The notes under the pieces are model-generated. The model searched no databases, was not told the DNA's origin, and worked only from the letters and a program-made list of their open reading frames with translations. Source: Cnuella takakiae (GTDB lineage Bacteria > Bacteroidota > Bacteroidia > Chitinophagales > Chitinophagaceae). From it: a stretch of 61,070 nt of DNA. The stretch is from NCBI RefSeq assembly GCF_001953305.1, contig NZ_MTFE01000010.1, positions 4,407,387-4,468,456 on the forward strand. The letters are read 5' to 3'. The number at the start of each line of letters is the position of its first letter. Position 1 is the stretch's first letter. The translations under genes were made by a program, and so were the position numbers. This document shows, piece by piece, positions 51,129-59,800 of the stretch.

Positions 51129-51287
51129 CCCCCTGTCCCCCTAAAGGGGGAACTTAGGTCAAACATACCTTCAATGAAAACGCCCCTCCTAAAATGAGGG
51201 GCGTTGATGTAATATCGTTTATGAAAAAGAATGTGGCAGAGATAGCGGACACTCCGGCCTAAGTTCCCCCTTTAGGGGGACAGAGGG
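51129..51287. repeat. Family-1 two-arm element, copy 2
   Basis: The left arm (51129-51160: CCCCCTAAAGGGGG then AACTTAGGTC) and inverted right arm (about 51245-51287: GCGGACACTCC, TTCCCCCTTTAGGGGG) are 159 bases end to end. A different terminator hairpin lies at 51179-51205. The right arm supplies the last codons and stop of the 51272 gene. Confidence 0.85.
51179..51205. terminator. Bidirectional terminator inside family-1 element copy 2
   Basis: AACGCCCCTC pairs with GAGGGGCGTT around a 7-base loop. It serves rsgA and/or the convergent hypothetical gene. Confidence 0.75.
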
Positions 51288-51613
51288 TGTTGTTTTTGCA
51301 TTTTCAGGTTTAGTAATTTTCCTTCCAGCACGCTGGCCAGCTCTACTACTGCTTTATTTTCTTTTTTGCGGGCATGCTGCTCCCTTGTGGGAAAAAGGCT
51401 GATGCCATTATAAATGCTGTACTGGAGCGTGAGGCTGCTTTTCCCAAGGGAAAAATTCCAGTTGATGTTGTCAAAATCGTCTTCTTTACCTGTGAAACTG
51501 ACCTGGAACTGGTCGGTAAGAATGCTTGCAATTTGGTAAAAGCGGGAGAGTCCGCCATCGCTGTCAATAACGGCTTCGGTGCAGCCCAGGTCGGTGCGTA
51601 GGGTGAGGCTCAT
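51272..51613 (-). CDS. Hypothetical protein with repeat-derived C-terminus
   Basis: A 113-residue soluble protein starting MSLTLRTDLGCTEAVIDSDGG and rich in short beta-strand-like stretches (FQVSFTGKEDDFDNINWNFSLGKSSLTLQYSIYNGISLF), followed by a basic helix. I do not recognise the family with confidence. The final residues HPLSP and the TAA stop are encoded by the family-1 repeat arm, so the native C-terminus may have been altered. I chose the ATG at 51613 over one nine codons upstream. Confidence 0.7.
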   Translation of the reverse strand: MSLTLRTDLGCTEAVIDSDGGLSRFYQIASILTDQFQVSFTGKEDDFDNINWNFSLGKSSLTLQYSIYNGISLFPTREQHARKKENKAVVELASVLEGKLLNLKMQKQHPLSP

Positions 51614-51672
51614 AGTGCAACAGTTATACAGGTAAGACAATTAAGTTCTGCCGTATGTTGCACATGCAATCC

Positions 51673-51837
51673 TTATGCCCTGAACTTTTTTACTTTTTTA
51701 GGTGGATCACTCAGCACGCGCTCAGCACCAACATTGGTCCCGTTTGTAGGACAGCCGTATTTGGGCTTCATCAACGAGCAGGAACTAAGTACTAAAACAC
51801 CTAAAAGCAGCAATGGTATGATCTTACGGTAAGTCAT
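51673..51837 (-). CDS. Small lipoprotein (54 residues)
   Basis: Reading the minus strand from ATG 51837 to TAA 51673 gives a 54-residue protein: a short basic N-terminus, a hydrophobic core (IIPLLLLGVLVLSSC) with lipobox LSSC at about position 20, then a hydrophilic tail (SLMKPKYGCPTNGTN and a Lys-rich end). Such tiny lipoproteins are common in Bacteroidota and easily missed. It lies between the 51272 gene and the gamma-carbonic anhydrase gene on the same strand. Function unknown. Confidence 0.7.
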   Translation of the reverse strand: MTYRKIIPLLLLGVLVLSSCSLMKPKYGCPTNGTNVGAERVLSDPPKKVKKFRA

Positions 51838-51876
51838 ACCCGAAGTTATAAAAATGACTGCAGCTAAAACAAGGGG

Positions 51877-52416
51877 TTATTTCCCGTTTTCCGCTTCGTT
51901 TACATCACCAAACCAGCCTGCATACCGCACATAGTTATTGGCAATGCGGTTGATTTCGCCGGACACTTTCTCCGGGTCAATGGTCTTAACTTTTTTGGCA
52001 GGCACACCGGCATATACCGAGTTAGCTTCGCAAACAGTGCCTTCCAGCACCACGGCACCGGCTGCAATGATGGTGTTGGAATGAATAACGGCCTGGTCCA
52101 TCACAATGGCGCCCATGCCAATCAACACATCGTCGTGCACTGTGCAGCCATGCACAATGGCATTGTGCCCGATGGAAACATTATTGCCCAATACCGTTTG
52201 CGACCGCAGGTAGGTGCAATGGATCACGGCGCCATCCTGCACGTTCACCTTATTGCCCATGCGGATGGCATTTACATCGCCGCGCACCACGGCATTAAAC
52301 CATACACTGCACTGGTCACCCATCACTACATCGCCTACAATAGTGGCGTTGGGTGCAATAAAACAATCGGCGCCCCAAGCGGGAAATTTTCCTTCTACAG
52401 GTAAGATAAGTGACAT
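51877..52416 (-). CDS. Gamma-carbonic anhydrase family hexapeptide-repeat protein
   Basis: A 179-residue left-handed beta-helix protein (gamma-CA/YrdA/PaaY type). Repeats such as NATIVGDVVMGDQCSVWFNAVVRGDVNAIRMGN, VNVQDGAVIHC, NNVSIGHNAIVHGCTVHDDVLIGMGAIVMD and SNTIIAAGAVVLEG carry the zinc-binding His residues (IHC, IGHNAIVHG). Carbonic anhydrase activity is shown only for some members. The ATG at 52416 is chosen; upstream codons are repeat-like. It is divergent from the aminotransferase, with a mirrored leader. Confidence 0.93.
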   Translation of the reverse strand: MSLILPVEGKFPAWGADCFIAPNATIVGDVVMGDQCSVWFNAVVRGDVNAIRMGNKVNVQDGAVIHCTYLRSQTVLGNNVSIGHNAIVHGCTVHDDVLIGMGAIVMDQAVIHSNTIIAAGAVVLEGTVCEANSVYAGVPAKKVKTIDPEKVSGEINRIANNYVRYAGWFGDVNEAENGK

Positions 52417-52461
52417 GGATGCGAAGATAGGGAGGACCATGGATGATGGACGATGGACCAT
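52414..52461. repeat. Mirrored leader repeat, left copy
   Basis: Together with 52658-52700 this forms an inverted repeat. Both genes begin with ATCTTCGCATCCATG preceded by CCATCGTCC words. Each copy carries a TATCTTCG sequence close to the TAnnTTTG -7 box, 7-8 bases before the ATG. Confidence 0.65.
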
Positions 52462-52657
52462 TAGTGACCTGGAGGCTGAAGGCGATACGGCTCTGACAAC
52501 CGGGGACAATAGTGCATAACAGACAGCTACAGGAAACCTAAACACAATACCAGTACTTATTTGTGCATCCTTTTAAAACCATGATTACAAAACCCTCATT
52601 CACTATTCACCATTCAGAGCATTTGCTGTTCCAGTCGTCTGCCGGCTGTTGTCCGAT

Positions 52658-52700
52658 CCATGTCCTATCGTCCATCGTCCTCCATATCTTCGCATCCATG
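52658..52700. repeat. Mirrored leader repeat, right copy
   Basis: This is the inverted partner of 52414-52461, directly upstream of and including the aminotransferase ATG, with TCCATATCTTCGCATCCATG at its end. Confidence 0.65.
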
Positions 52701-53876
52701 AACCTGAGGCAATTGTTTTTGCAGCATGTGGCCCAAACATCCACGGCGCCGCTGGCCATTGAAATTGTGAAGGCAGAGGGTTGCACCCTTTGGGATGGAG
52801 CCGGCCAACCGCATATCGACCTGATCGGCGGCATTTCGGTGGCCAATGTAGGACACCGCCATCCAAGGGTAGTTAAAGCCATACATGACCAGCTGGATGC
52901 CTACATGCATGTAATGGTGTACGGCGAATTTGTACAAAGCCCGCAGGTTCGGTATGCCCAAAAGCTGGCAGCGAACCTGCCCACTTCCCTCAACTCAGTT
53001 TATTTTACCAACTCGGGAGCCGAAGCCGTTGAAGGCGCCATGAAACTGGCCAAGCGGGTAACCGGCCGCACCGAAATCATTGCCTTTGATTTTTCCTACC
53101 ATGGTTCCACCCAGGGGGCTTTAAGCATTCTGGGTGATGAATACTGGCGCAATGCCTACCGCCCGCTGTTGCCGGGTATCCATCATTGTACCTATAACGA
53201 TTTTGAAATGCTGGACCTGATTGGTCCCCATACAGCCTGCGTCATTGCCGAAACGGTACAGGCAGAGGGTGGCATCAGACCTCCTTCCAAAGAATGGCTG
53301 CAGGCCCTGCGCCAGCGCTGTACCGAAACGGGTACACTGCTTGTACTCGATGAAATACAAGCGGGGTTTGGCCGTACCGGCAAGCTTTGGGGATTCCAGC
53401 ATTTTGAGGTGGTACCCGATGTGTTGTTGCTGGGTAAGGCCCTGGGCGGCGGTATGCCCATGGGGGCCTTTGTTGCCAAGCGCGACCTGATGATGCAGCT
53501 GGCCGACAATCCCGTGCTGGGGCATATTACAACCTTTGGCGGCCACCCGGTTTGCTGTGCCGCTGGCCTGGCTGCCTTTGAAGCCCTGCTGGAAGAAAAC
53601 ATGGCTGCTGAAGTGGCTGCCAAGGAGCAACTGTTTCGCAGCCTGCTGGTGCATCCCCGTATCAACCAGGTTACTTCATTTGGGTTGTGGATGGCCGTTT
53701 GGTTCGACGATTTTGCAACCAACAAAAGCATCATTGATGCCTGTATCGAAAAAGGCGTGGTGACCGACTGGTTTCTTTTTGCATCCAATTGCCTCCGCAT
53801 CTCTCCTCCCCTCACCATTTCAGAAGCGGAAATCCGCAAAGCCTGCGCAGTGATTTTGGAATGTTGCGAAAAATAA
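52698..53876 (+). CDS. Class III pyridoxal-phosphate aminotransferase
   Basis: A 392-residue fold type I aminotransferase of the acetylornithine/4-aminobutyrate group. Seen: GAGQPHIDLIGGISVANVGHRHPRVVKAI, SVYFTNSGAEAVEGAMKLAKRVTG, the cofactor-phosphate region FDFSYHGSTQGALSI, the Asp motif LLVLDEIQAGFGRTGKLWGFQHF, and the Schiff-base Lys in DVLLLGKALGGGMPMGAFV. The true substrate (acetylornithine, ornithine, 4-aminobutyrate or another amine) cannot be fixed; no arginine-pathway gene is adjacent. The ATG at 52698 gives the usual start (MNLRQLFLQHVAQTS). Confidence 0.92.
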   Translation: MNLRQLFLQHVAQTSTAPLAIEIVKAEGCTLWDGAGQPHIDLIGGISVANVGHRHPRVVKAIHDQLDAYMHVMVYGEFVQSPQVRYAQKLAANLPTSLNSVYFTNSGAEAVEGAMKLAKRVTGRTEIIAFDFSYHGSTQGALSILGDEYWRNAYRPLLPGIHHCTYNDFEMLDLIGPHTACVIAETVQAEGGIRPPSKEWLQALRQRCTETGTLLVLDEIQAGFGRTGKLWGFQHFEVVPDVLLLGKALGGGMPMGAFVAKRDLMMQLADNPVLGHITTFGGHPVCCAAGLAAFEALLEENMAAEVAAKEQLFRSLLVHPRINQVTSFGLWMAVWFDDFATNKSIIDACIEKGVVTDWFLFASNCLRISPPLTISEAEIRKACAVILECCEK

Positions 53877-53913
53877 TACGGCCTGAAAGCGGACGACTTG
53901 TATAATTACACTT

Positions 53914-53930
53914 ACTTTGACACACAAAGT
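53914..53930 (+). promoter_or_regulatory. Palindromic operator box 1 (ACTTTG-N5-CAAAGT)
   Basis: ACTTTGACACACAAAGT is a 17-base inverted repeat 8 bases before the membrane-protein ATG. A near-identical box (two mismatches across the first 17-20 bases) lies upstream of creD. It overlaps a TTACTTTG sequence close to the Bacteroidota -7 box, as expected for a repressor site. The likely binder is the winged-helix protein encoded in the same unit. Confidence 0.6.
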
Positions 53931-53937
53931 GCTTTTT

Positions 53938-54576
53938 ATGGGCAGAGTTGATGCACCGCTTGACGCCTTACAGGATATACGCCGCATGATGGAGCGGTCT
54001 AACCGCTTTATTTCCCTCAGCGGAATCAGTGGTATTGCCGCCGGCATTTGCGGGCTGGCTGGCTCCTGGCTTGCCCATCGCCGGATTTCCGAAAACAGCC
54101 TTGCTACAAGTGCCGGTGAATACGGAACAGCAACTTTTCAACCATTAAAGACCGACCTGGTGCTGCTGGCATTGGGTGTACTGGCAGTTGCGCTCCTTTC
54201 GGCCTGGTACTTTACCTGGCGCAGGGCCCGGCAGGCCAACCAGCCGCTTTGGAACCGTTCTTCCCGCTTACTTGTTGAAGGATTGGCTGTGCCCCTGGCT
54301 ACAGGCGGTATCCTGATTGCCATTCTTTTATTTCAATCCGATGCCTGGCTGCTGGCAGCACCGCTAAGCCTGATTTTTTATGGACTTTCCCTGGTTAACG
54401 GCTCCAAGTTTACTTTGAGTGACATCAAATACCTCGGTTATTGCGAAATCATCACAGGTTTGTTGTGTACGCAGTTTCCGGGTTATGGCCTGTATTTTTG
54501 GGCTTTCGGGTTTGGCCTGCTCCATATCATTTACGGCTCGGTAATGTGGTGGAAATACGAACGCAATCCCCAATAA
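53938..54576 (+). CDS. Multi-pass membrane protein of the creD unit
   Basis: A 212-residue integral membrane protein with about five to six hydrophobic segments after a short soluble start (DALQDIRRMMERSNRFISLSGISGIAAG). The motif DIRxMMExSxRFISLSGxSG recurs in uncharacterised Bacteroidota membrane proteins located next to a winged-helix regulator and creD, and I use it to define the start (ATG 53938; a TTG 21 bases earlier lies in the operator). Function unknown, probably envelope stress. Confidence 0.78.
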   Translation: MGRVDAPLDALQDIRRMMERSNRFISLSGISGIAAGICGLAGSWLAHRRISENSLATSAGEYGTATFQPLKTDLVLLALGVLAVALLSAWYFTWRRARQANQPLWNRSSRLLVEGLAVPLATGGILIAILLFQSDAWLLAAPLSLIFYGLSLVNGSKFTLSDIKYLGYCEIITGLLCTQFPGYGLYFWAFGFGLLHIIYGSVMWWKYERNPQ

Positions 54577-54600
54577 TACTTACGGACGCTTTTCGCAGCC

Positions 54601-54906
54601 ATGAATGCAAAAAATCCCATAGCAGGCCTCAACAAATTGTTCGACAACCGGATCAGGTTGGGCGTCATGAGCATCCTGCGTGTAAACGAGGAGGTGAGCT
54701 TCAACGACCTCAAAGGCCTGCTGGAAGTTACCGACGGCAACCTGGCTACCCACCTCGTAAGCCTGGAGGAAAACGGGCTGATCAAAGTGCATAAAGGCTT
54801 TGTGGGCCGTAAAACCAATACTACCTATACCATTACCCCTTTGGGTGCCCAAACCTTCAACGATCATATTGCGGCGCTGGAGCTATTGCTGAAAAACAGC
54901 AGGTAA
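54601..54906 (+). CDS. Winged-helix transcriptional regulator
   Basis: A 101-residue DNA-binding protein of the small ArsR/MarR-like winged-helix type (HTH_34 style): NKLFDNRIRLGVMSILRVNEEVSFNDLKGLLEVTDGNLATHLVSLEENGLIKVHKGFVGRKTNTTYTITPLG, with the recognition helix around GNLATHLVSLEENG. There is no ligand domain. It lies 24 bases after the membrane-protein gene and just before creD. It probably binds the two ACTTTG-N5-CAAAGT boxes and controls itself and creD. Confidence 0.9.
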   Translation: MNAKNPIAGLNKLFDNRIRLGVMSILRVNEEVSFNDLKGLLEVTDGNLATHLVSLEENGLIKVHKGFVGRKTNTTYTITPLGAQTFNDHIAALELLLKNSR

Positions 54907-54922
54907 TTTTTTTTGCCCTTTT

Positions 54923-54939
54923 ACTTTGAAACACAAAGT
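54923..54939 (+). promoter_or_regulatory. Palindromic operator box 2 (ACTTTG-N5-CAAAGT)
   Basis: ACTTTGAAACACAAAGT matches box 1 except within the spacer; the identity continues into GTGCTTTT. It lies 42 bases before the creD ATG and again overlaps a TTACTTTG -7-like element, so creD probably has its own regulated promoter. Confidence 0.6.
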
Positions 54940-54981
54940 GCTTTTAAATTCACTTTCCCAAAACCAATTAAAATACCCCAC

Positions 54982-56358
54982 ATGAACAAGGAAACAACAA
55001 CTGAAAACATCTGGCAAAAAAGTAAGCTGCTGGTAAAAGGTGTTATGATACTGGTACTGGTGCTGGTGCTGCTGGTACCCACTGTATTCATAGCCAACCT
55101 GATTGAAGAAAGGGAAGCCCGCCAGGAGGAAGCTGTTAAAGAAGTAAGCGCCAAATGGGCCGGGCGGCAGAACCTCGCAGGGCCTGTTTTGGTACTGCCT
55201 TATATGAGTACTACCCAGGGAGATTCGGCTGGTAAAAAGCAGGCACAAAGACAGGAAGCCTATTTCCTGCCCGACGAACTGACTGTTGATGCCACCATCA
55301 ACCCACAGGAAAGGTCGAGGGGCATTTTTAAAGTAATCCTGTACGATGTACAAAACAAGCTTTCCGGCCGCTTCGATTCGCTGCCCTTGCAGAAACTGCA
55401 ACTGGACACGGCTTCCATACTCTGGAAAGAGGCTTATGTACAGTTCTCCCTTTCTGATCCAAAAGGGTTGAATGAAGAACTACGGCTGAAATGGAATAAC
55501 CAGGAACTGGTTTTTGGTGCCGCAGCTCCGGGTACCGGGGGTGAAAGCAGGCTGGTGGCGCCCCTGCGTCTTTCAGGTCCGGCCGATGTGCAGCGGGTGC
55601 AGTTTAGCGGGCAAGTGCACCTAAATGGGGCGCAAAGCCTGTACCTCACACCCGTAGGCAGGTCCACAACTTTCAAGGTGAACTCCACCTGGCCGCATCC
55701 CAGCTTTGATGGTGCCATCCTGCCCCAGCAGAGCAGCATTGCCAATAACGGATTTACCGCCAGTTGGAAAAGTTTGGGCCACAACCGGAGCTTCCCGCAA
55801 CAATGGCTGCATACCCGATTCCGCACCGCCATCAACGATCCCAGCACAGAAATCTACAGGCTACCGGATACAACCGGAGAAACAGTGTACCAGTTGGGAA
55901 AAGACGCTTTTGGTGTGCAGCTCTTTGTGCCGGTTAACGGCTACCAGAAAACCATGCGTTCCATCAAGTATGCCGTGCTCTGCATCCTGCTTACCTTTTG
56001 CGCCTTTTTTCTGGTGGAGACGGCCAACAACCGCTCCGTGCATCCCTTTCAGTATGCCCTTATTGGTGTTGCTTTGGTTTTGTTTTATCTGCTTTTGTTG
56101 TCTTTTTCCGAATACATCGGGTTCAATTGGGCCTACATCATTGCCGCCACTGCCACCGCAGCACTCATCGGATGGTTTGTTCGTGGACTACTGGCATCCG
56201 GCAGGCTGGCTTTTATACTGAGTATGATCCTGGTGTTGTTGTACACTTATGTGTTTACCATATTGCAGTTACAGGATTACGCCCTTATACTGGGTAGTGT
56301 TGGCCTGTTTATCACCTTGGCAGTGATCATGAAATATGCACGCAAGTTTCAATGGTAA
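54982..56358 (+). CDS. creD: Cell envelope integrity protein CreD
   Basis: A 458-residue inner-membrane protein of the CreD family. An N-terminal helix (LLVKGVMILVLVLVLLVPTVFIANLI) and motif ERExRQ (EREARQEEAVKEVSAKWAGRQNLAGPVLVLPY) precede a large periplasmic domain (about 60-330). At least five C-terminal transmembrane helices follow, starting with the conserved VNGYQKTMRSIKYAVLCILLTFCAFFLVE and HPFQYALIGVALVLFYLLLLSFSEYIGFNWAY. In enterobacteria CreD is induced by CreBC; here the local winged-helix protein is the likely controller. Confidence 0.94.
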   Translation: MNKETTTENIWQKSKLLVKGVMILVLVLVLLVPTVFIANLIEEREARQEEAVKEVSAKWAGRQNLAGPVLVLPYMSTTQGDSAGKKQAQRQEAYFLPDELTVDATINPQERSRGIFKVILYDVQNKLSGRFDSLPLQKLQLDTASILWKEAYVQFSLSDPKGLNEELRLKWNNQELVFGAAAPGTGGESRLVAPLRLSGPADVQRVQFSGQVHLNGAQSLYLTPVGRSTTFKVNSTWPHPSFDGAILPQQSSIANNGFTASWKSLGHNRSFPQQWLHTRFRTAINDPSTEIYRLPDTTGETVYQLGKDAFGVQLFVPVNGYQKTMRSIKYAVLCILLTFCAFFLVETANNRSVHPFQYALIGVALVLFYLLLLSFSEYIGFNWAYIIAATATAALIGWFVRGLLASGRLAFILSMILVLLYTYVFTILQLQDYALILGSVGLFITLAVIMKYARKFQW

Positions 56359-56419
56359 CAATGAAATTTCAGGATTTAAGAACAGGACAATAGCACACCG
56401 TTTCAACAATGTTTTTTTA

Positions 56420-56669
56420 AAACCGTTGAAACGGTTTGACATCAATTTCAGATATGTCGCCGTTCCCACGGTTAAAACCGTGGGCTAACATTGGGATTGT
56501 TGTAACCATTGCCATTAAGTTGAAGAGATGTTATTTCAGGTGTTCTTTCGGTTTAAATGTTTCAACAAAAATTAATGACAACTTGCTTTCAAAATGGATG
56601 TTTGCTAGCCCACGGTTTCAACCGTGGGATTGAGACTCCATATTACACATTAAACCGTTTCAACGGTTT
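56420..56669. repeat. Family-2 inverted pair
   Basis: The left unit has hairpin AAACCGTTGAAACGGTTT (56420-56437) and CCCACGGTTAAAACCGTGGG (56465-56484). The right, inverted unit has CCCACGGTTTCAACCGTGGG (56609-56628) and AAACCGTTTCAACGGTTT (56652-56669). The 125 bases between hold no gene. It fills most of the 480-base space between creD and the next gene. Confidence 0.85.
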
Positions 56670-56720
56670 CCGAACCCGCCCGATGTCTGCTCCATTAAAA
56701 TTGAATTGGCACCACCACCA

Positions 56721-56757
56721 AACAAAAAAGACGCTCTTCTGGAGCGTCTTTTTTGTT
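56721..56757. terminator. Bidirectional terminator between creD and the large envelope gene
   Basis: A 16-bp stem, AACAAAAAAGACGCTC/GAGCGTCTTTTTTGTT, has a short loop and T runs on both strands. It sits about 80 bases past the stop of the large envelope gene and can also serve creD. Confidence 0.85.
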
Positions 56758-56836
56758 TATCAGCAATGTTGTATTCTTTTCATTATCAATAATGTCCAAT
56801 CTCAAAAAATAGCAACTGGAAAAAAAGCTACCCTTT

Positions 56837-59800
56837 TTAAAAATCCAATCCCAGCGCCAGGTAAGTCTGGGGTTTGCCGCGGAACACACCATCCATCTGC
56901 CAGGCCACATCAAAGCGAACAAAGTAACCGAGCAGGGTACTGCGGGCACCAAAGCCATAACCACCTGCCAGGGGCCCAATGCCACCCGCTTTCAGCTTCA
57001 CCACCACGTTGGGGCTAACCGGGTCGCTAAAGGTTTGCGAAGGACGGGCAATGCCGTTGTAGGTACCATTCCAGGCCGAACCCAGATCTACAAACTGCAC
57101 CAGCTGGAAGTTGCGCAGGAAGGCATTGTTGATGGGACGGTTGAGAAGGCTGCTAAACACCGGCACCCTGATCTCGCTGTTGATAGTTACCGCGTTATTG
57201 CCATTGGCGATGTTCTGCTTGAAACCGCGGAGGTTCAGCGCCAGGGTTTGGTACGCATAGTTCGCACGGGGGTCGGGGCGGTTGTTGGGATCAAAATAAC
57301 GGTAAGTGGTATTGCCGTCATCATCGGTCTTTTGGTTGCCGCCAAACATCAGCCAGCCATCTACGCCACCCAGGAAGTAAGCCACCTTGGTAGTACCCCA
57401 GGAGAAGTCGGCAGCACCACGTACCGCCCAGATGATGTTGCGGTAAATGGGCAGGTAATGCCTGAAATCAATACCGGCATTGAACATAAAGGGACCATCT
57501 TCCTTGCTGCGGTTGCTCAACTTGCTGAAGGCATCAATATAGGCTTTGTACCGCATGCCATGCCAGATGTTCATGGTCGGGTTGATGGTATTGTCGTGCA
57601 CATATTCCAGCGACAGTTGTCCAAAGGTCAGTGTGCTGTCTTTTACTTTCAGCGAAGCAGGATCGACGCCGCTGTACACAAAGCGATCGTAGCGCGGGCC
57701 GGCGGTCAGGCGCAGGCTGCGTACTTTATCAAATGCATATTTGGCACGGGCCAGGTAATAGCTTGAAAACTGTTTGCCGGGGTAAAATGCATCGATTGTT
57801 GGATCGGGAATCCGCAGGCCTACTTCCGTATTGCTACGGTAGTAGGTGAAGCCCCAGTCAATACGGCGACGCAGGTTATTGAACTCAAACAGGATGTCGT
57901 TGTCGCGCAGGTTGGGCGCAATACGGAAGCCACCCGAAATTTTGATATCTTCAAAAAGGTCGGCGGTACCCATGCGAATCAGACCGTTCAGCGGGTTGCC
58001 ATTGGCCATCTGTATAGGTCCAGTAGCACCGGCATAAGGCTGGTATTTATTAAAAACAAACACCGTGTTGTTGAGTGCTGCCACCACATAGTCGTTAAAG
58101 AACTTGGGCGGACGGTACTCAAATAAACGCGCCTTTTTCAACAGGGGCTCGGGGCCGCCGCCTGCTTCATCGGCAGGAAACACCCGCCCGGTGGCACTAT
58201 CCGAACCAGAGCCGAACTCGGTTTGAAACACATCCTCCTGGCGGCCGGTATCGCGACCATTGCCCGTAGGCAGGGCAGGCAGCGCACGGCTTTGATCCAG
58301 TTTCAGCTGCTCCGATACCTTTTTCATGAACTCCGTAGGCCTTGCCGTTACGTTGCGGCGGCGCAATACGTTTTCATCAATGCGCAGGCGGTACAGGAAC
58401 TTATAATTGCCCTGGCGGGTTACTTCCGAAATCTGCTGGTTGTCGCCTGCAGTACGGGTTTCCAAAAGGCCACTTTGATAATTGGTAATGGGGAACACAT
58501 AACTGGAATCATTGGTTACCGAAACATAACCTACCGAGTCGATGTCATCCTTTTCCCAAACCTTGAGGGTGCTGTCCACTTCGGCCAGCGGCGGGTTGCG
58601 CAGCACTTCATCGCCGATAAAGATGAGGGTATCGAGGCCAGCACGCTCGGTGCTGAAGAAACCAGCATAGCGGTTGTTGATACCTGTTTCATCGCTTACA
58701 AACGTAAAGTGGTAGCTATTGTACTGCGCCGGGAAACGGGCATTACCCAGCCGCACATTGGTCAGCTGTGAAATCTGCTTGAAATCCGACTTGTTCCAGT
58801 TGTCTACCAGGAAGATGTTGAACTTACCGGTGGGCAGGGCGGTATCGCTGTCCTTCGCCCTTGCATTGGGGCGATTGGAGGAAAAGATGATACCCGTTTT
58901 GTTGGGGAAGGCCACGAAAGAGGCATCGAGATCATCGTACACATCGTTGGTGATCTGCTCGGTGGTCATCTTTTCGATGTTGTACACAAAGATGTCCGTC
59001 TGGCCGCTCTTCACCGCCGACAACAGGAGGGTGTTGGAGTTCAGCATGAACTTCATATCCTGTACCTGGTCAAACTGGTCCATCGTTACCTTGTTGATCT
59101 TAACGCGGTTGATGGCATCGTAGATAAAGAAGTTGAGTTTGCCCTTGGCAGGATACAGCACCGCCAGGCGGGTACCCTTTGGATCCCATGCCAGGATGGG
59201 ATAGTTGGGGTTCATCTGCTCCTGCAGGTTGCGCACACCGGTATGCACCAGCACCTTGCGGTTGGTAAAGTTTTCGTTTACCACGATGTTGTACCGGCCG
59301 CGGATAAATTCGGTTACGCCATAGGTAAAAGAACGCGGTTGGGGGTTGGCGTTAAACCGAAAATAATCTGTTTTACCAATTTCTTTACTTACCGACAGTT
59401 GTCCTTTAGGAACAACACGGCGGCCGCGGATATCCTTATAATATTGGGCCGGCACTTCCGTCATGAACTGACGCAATACCTCCTTGAACTTTACCTTGGC
59501 AATACGCTGCGAAGCAGCATTGAGATTGCGGTAAATCCTGGACAGGTACAACAGGTAGGTGGTTTTGCTTTCACCGTACTTGTTGCCGAAATAATACCAG
59601 AATGCATGACCGGCCAGCAGGGGCTTTTCGTGGGCAAACTGGTAGAAGTTGGTATAGTCGCCACTGAGCATGGCGCTTTTCAGCTGATCGTCGAGGTCGG
59701 TGCTCCAGCGCTCTGCGGCATAGGCAATATAGCCATCGGTGAGCCACTGGGGCAGGTCGAGCAGGGTTTGGTTGGCGGCCATCTCGCCGAGGTCGTCGCC

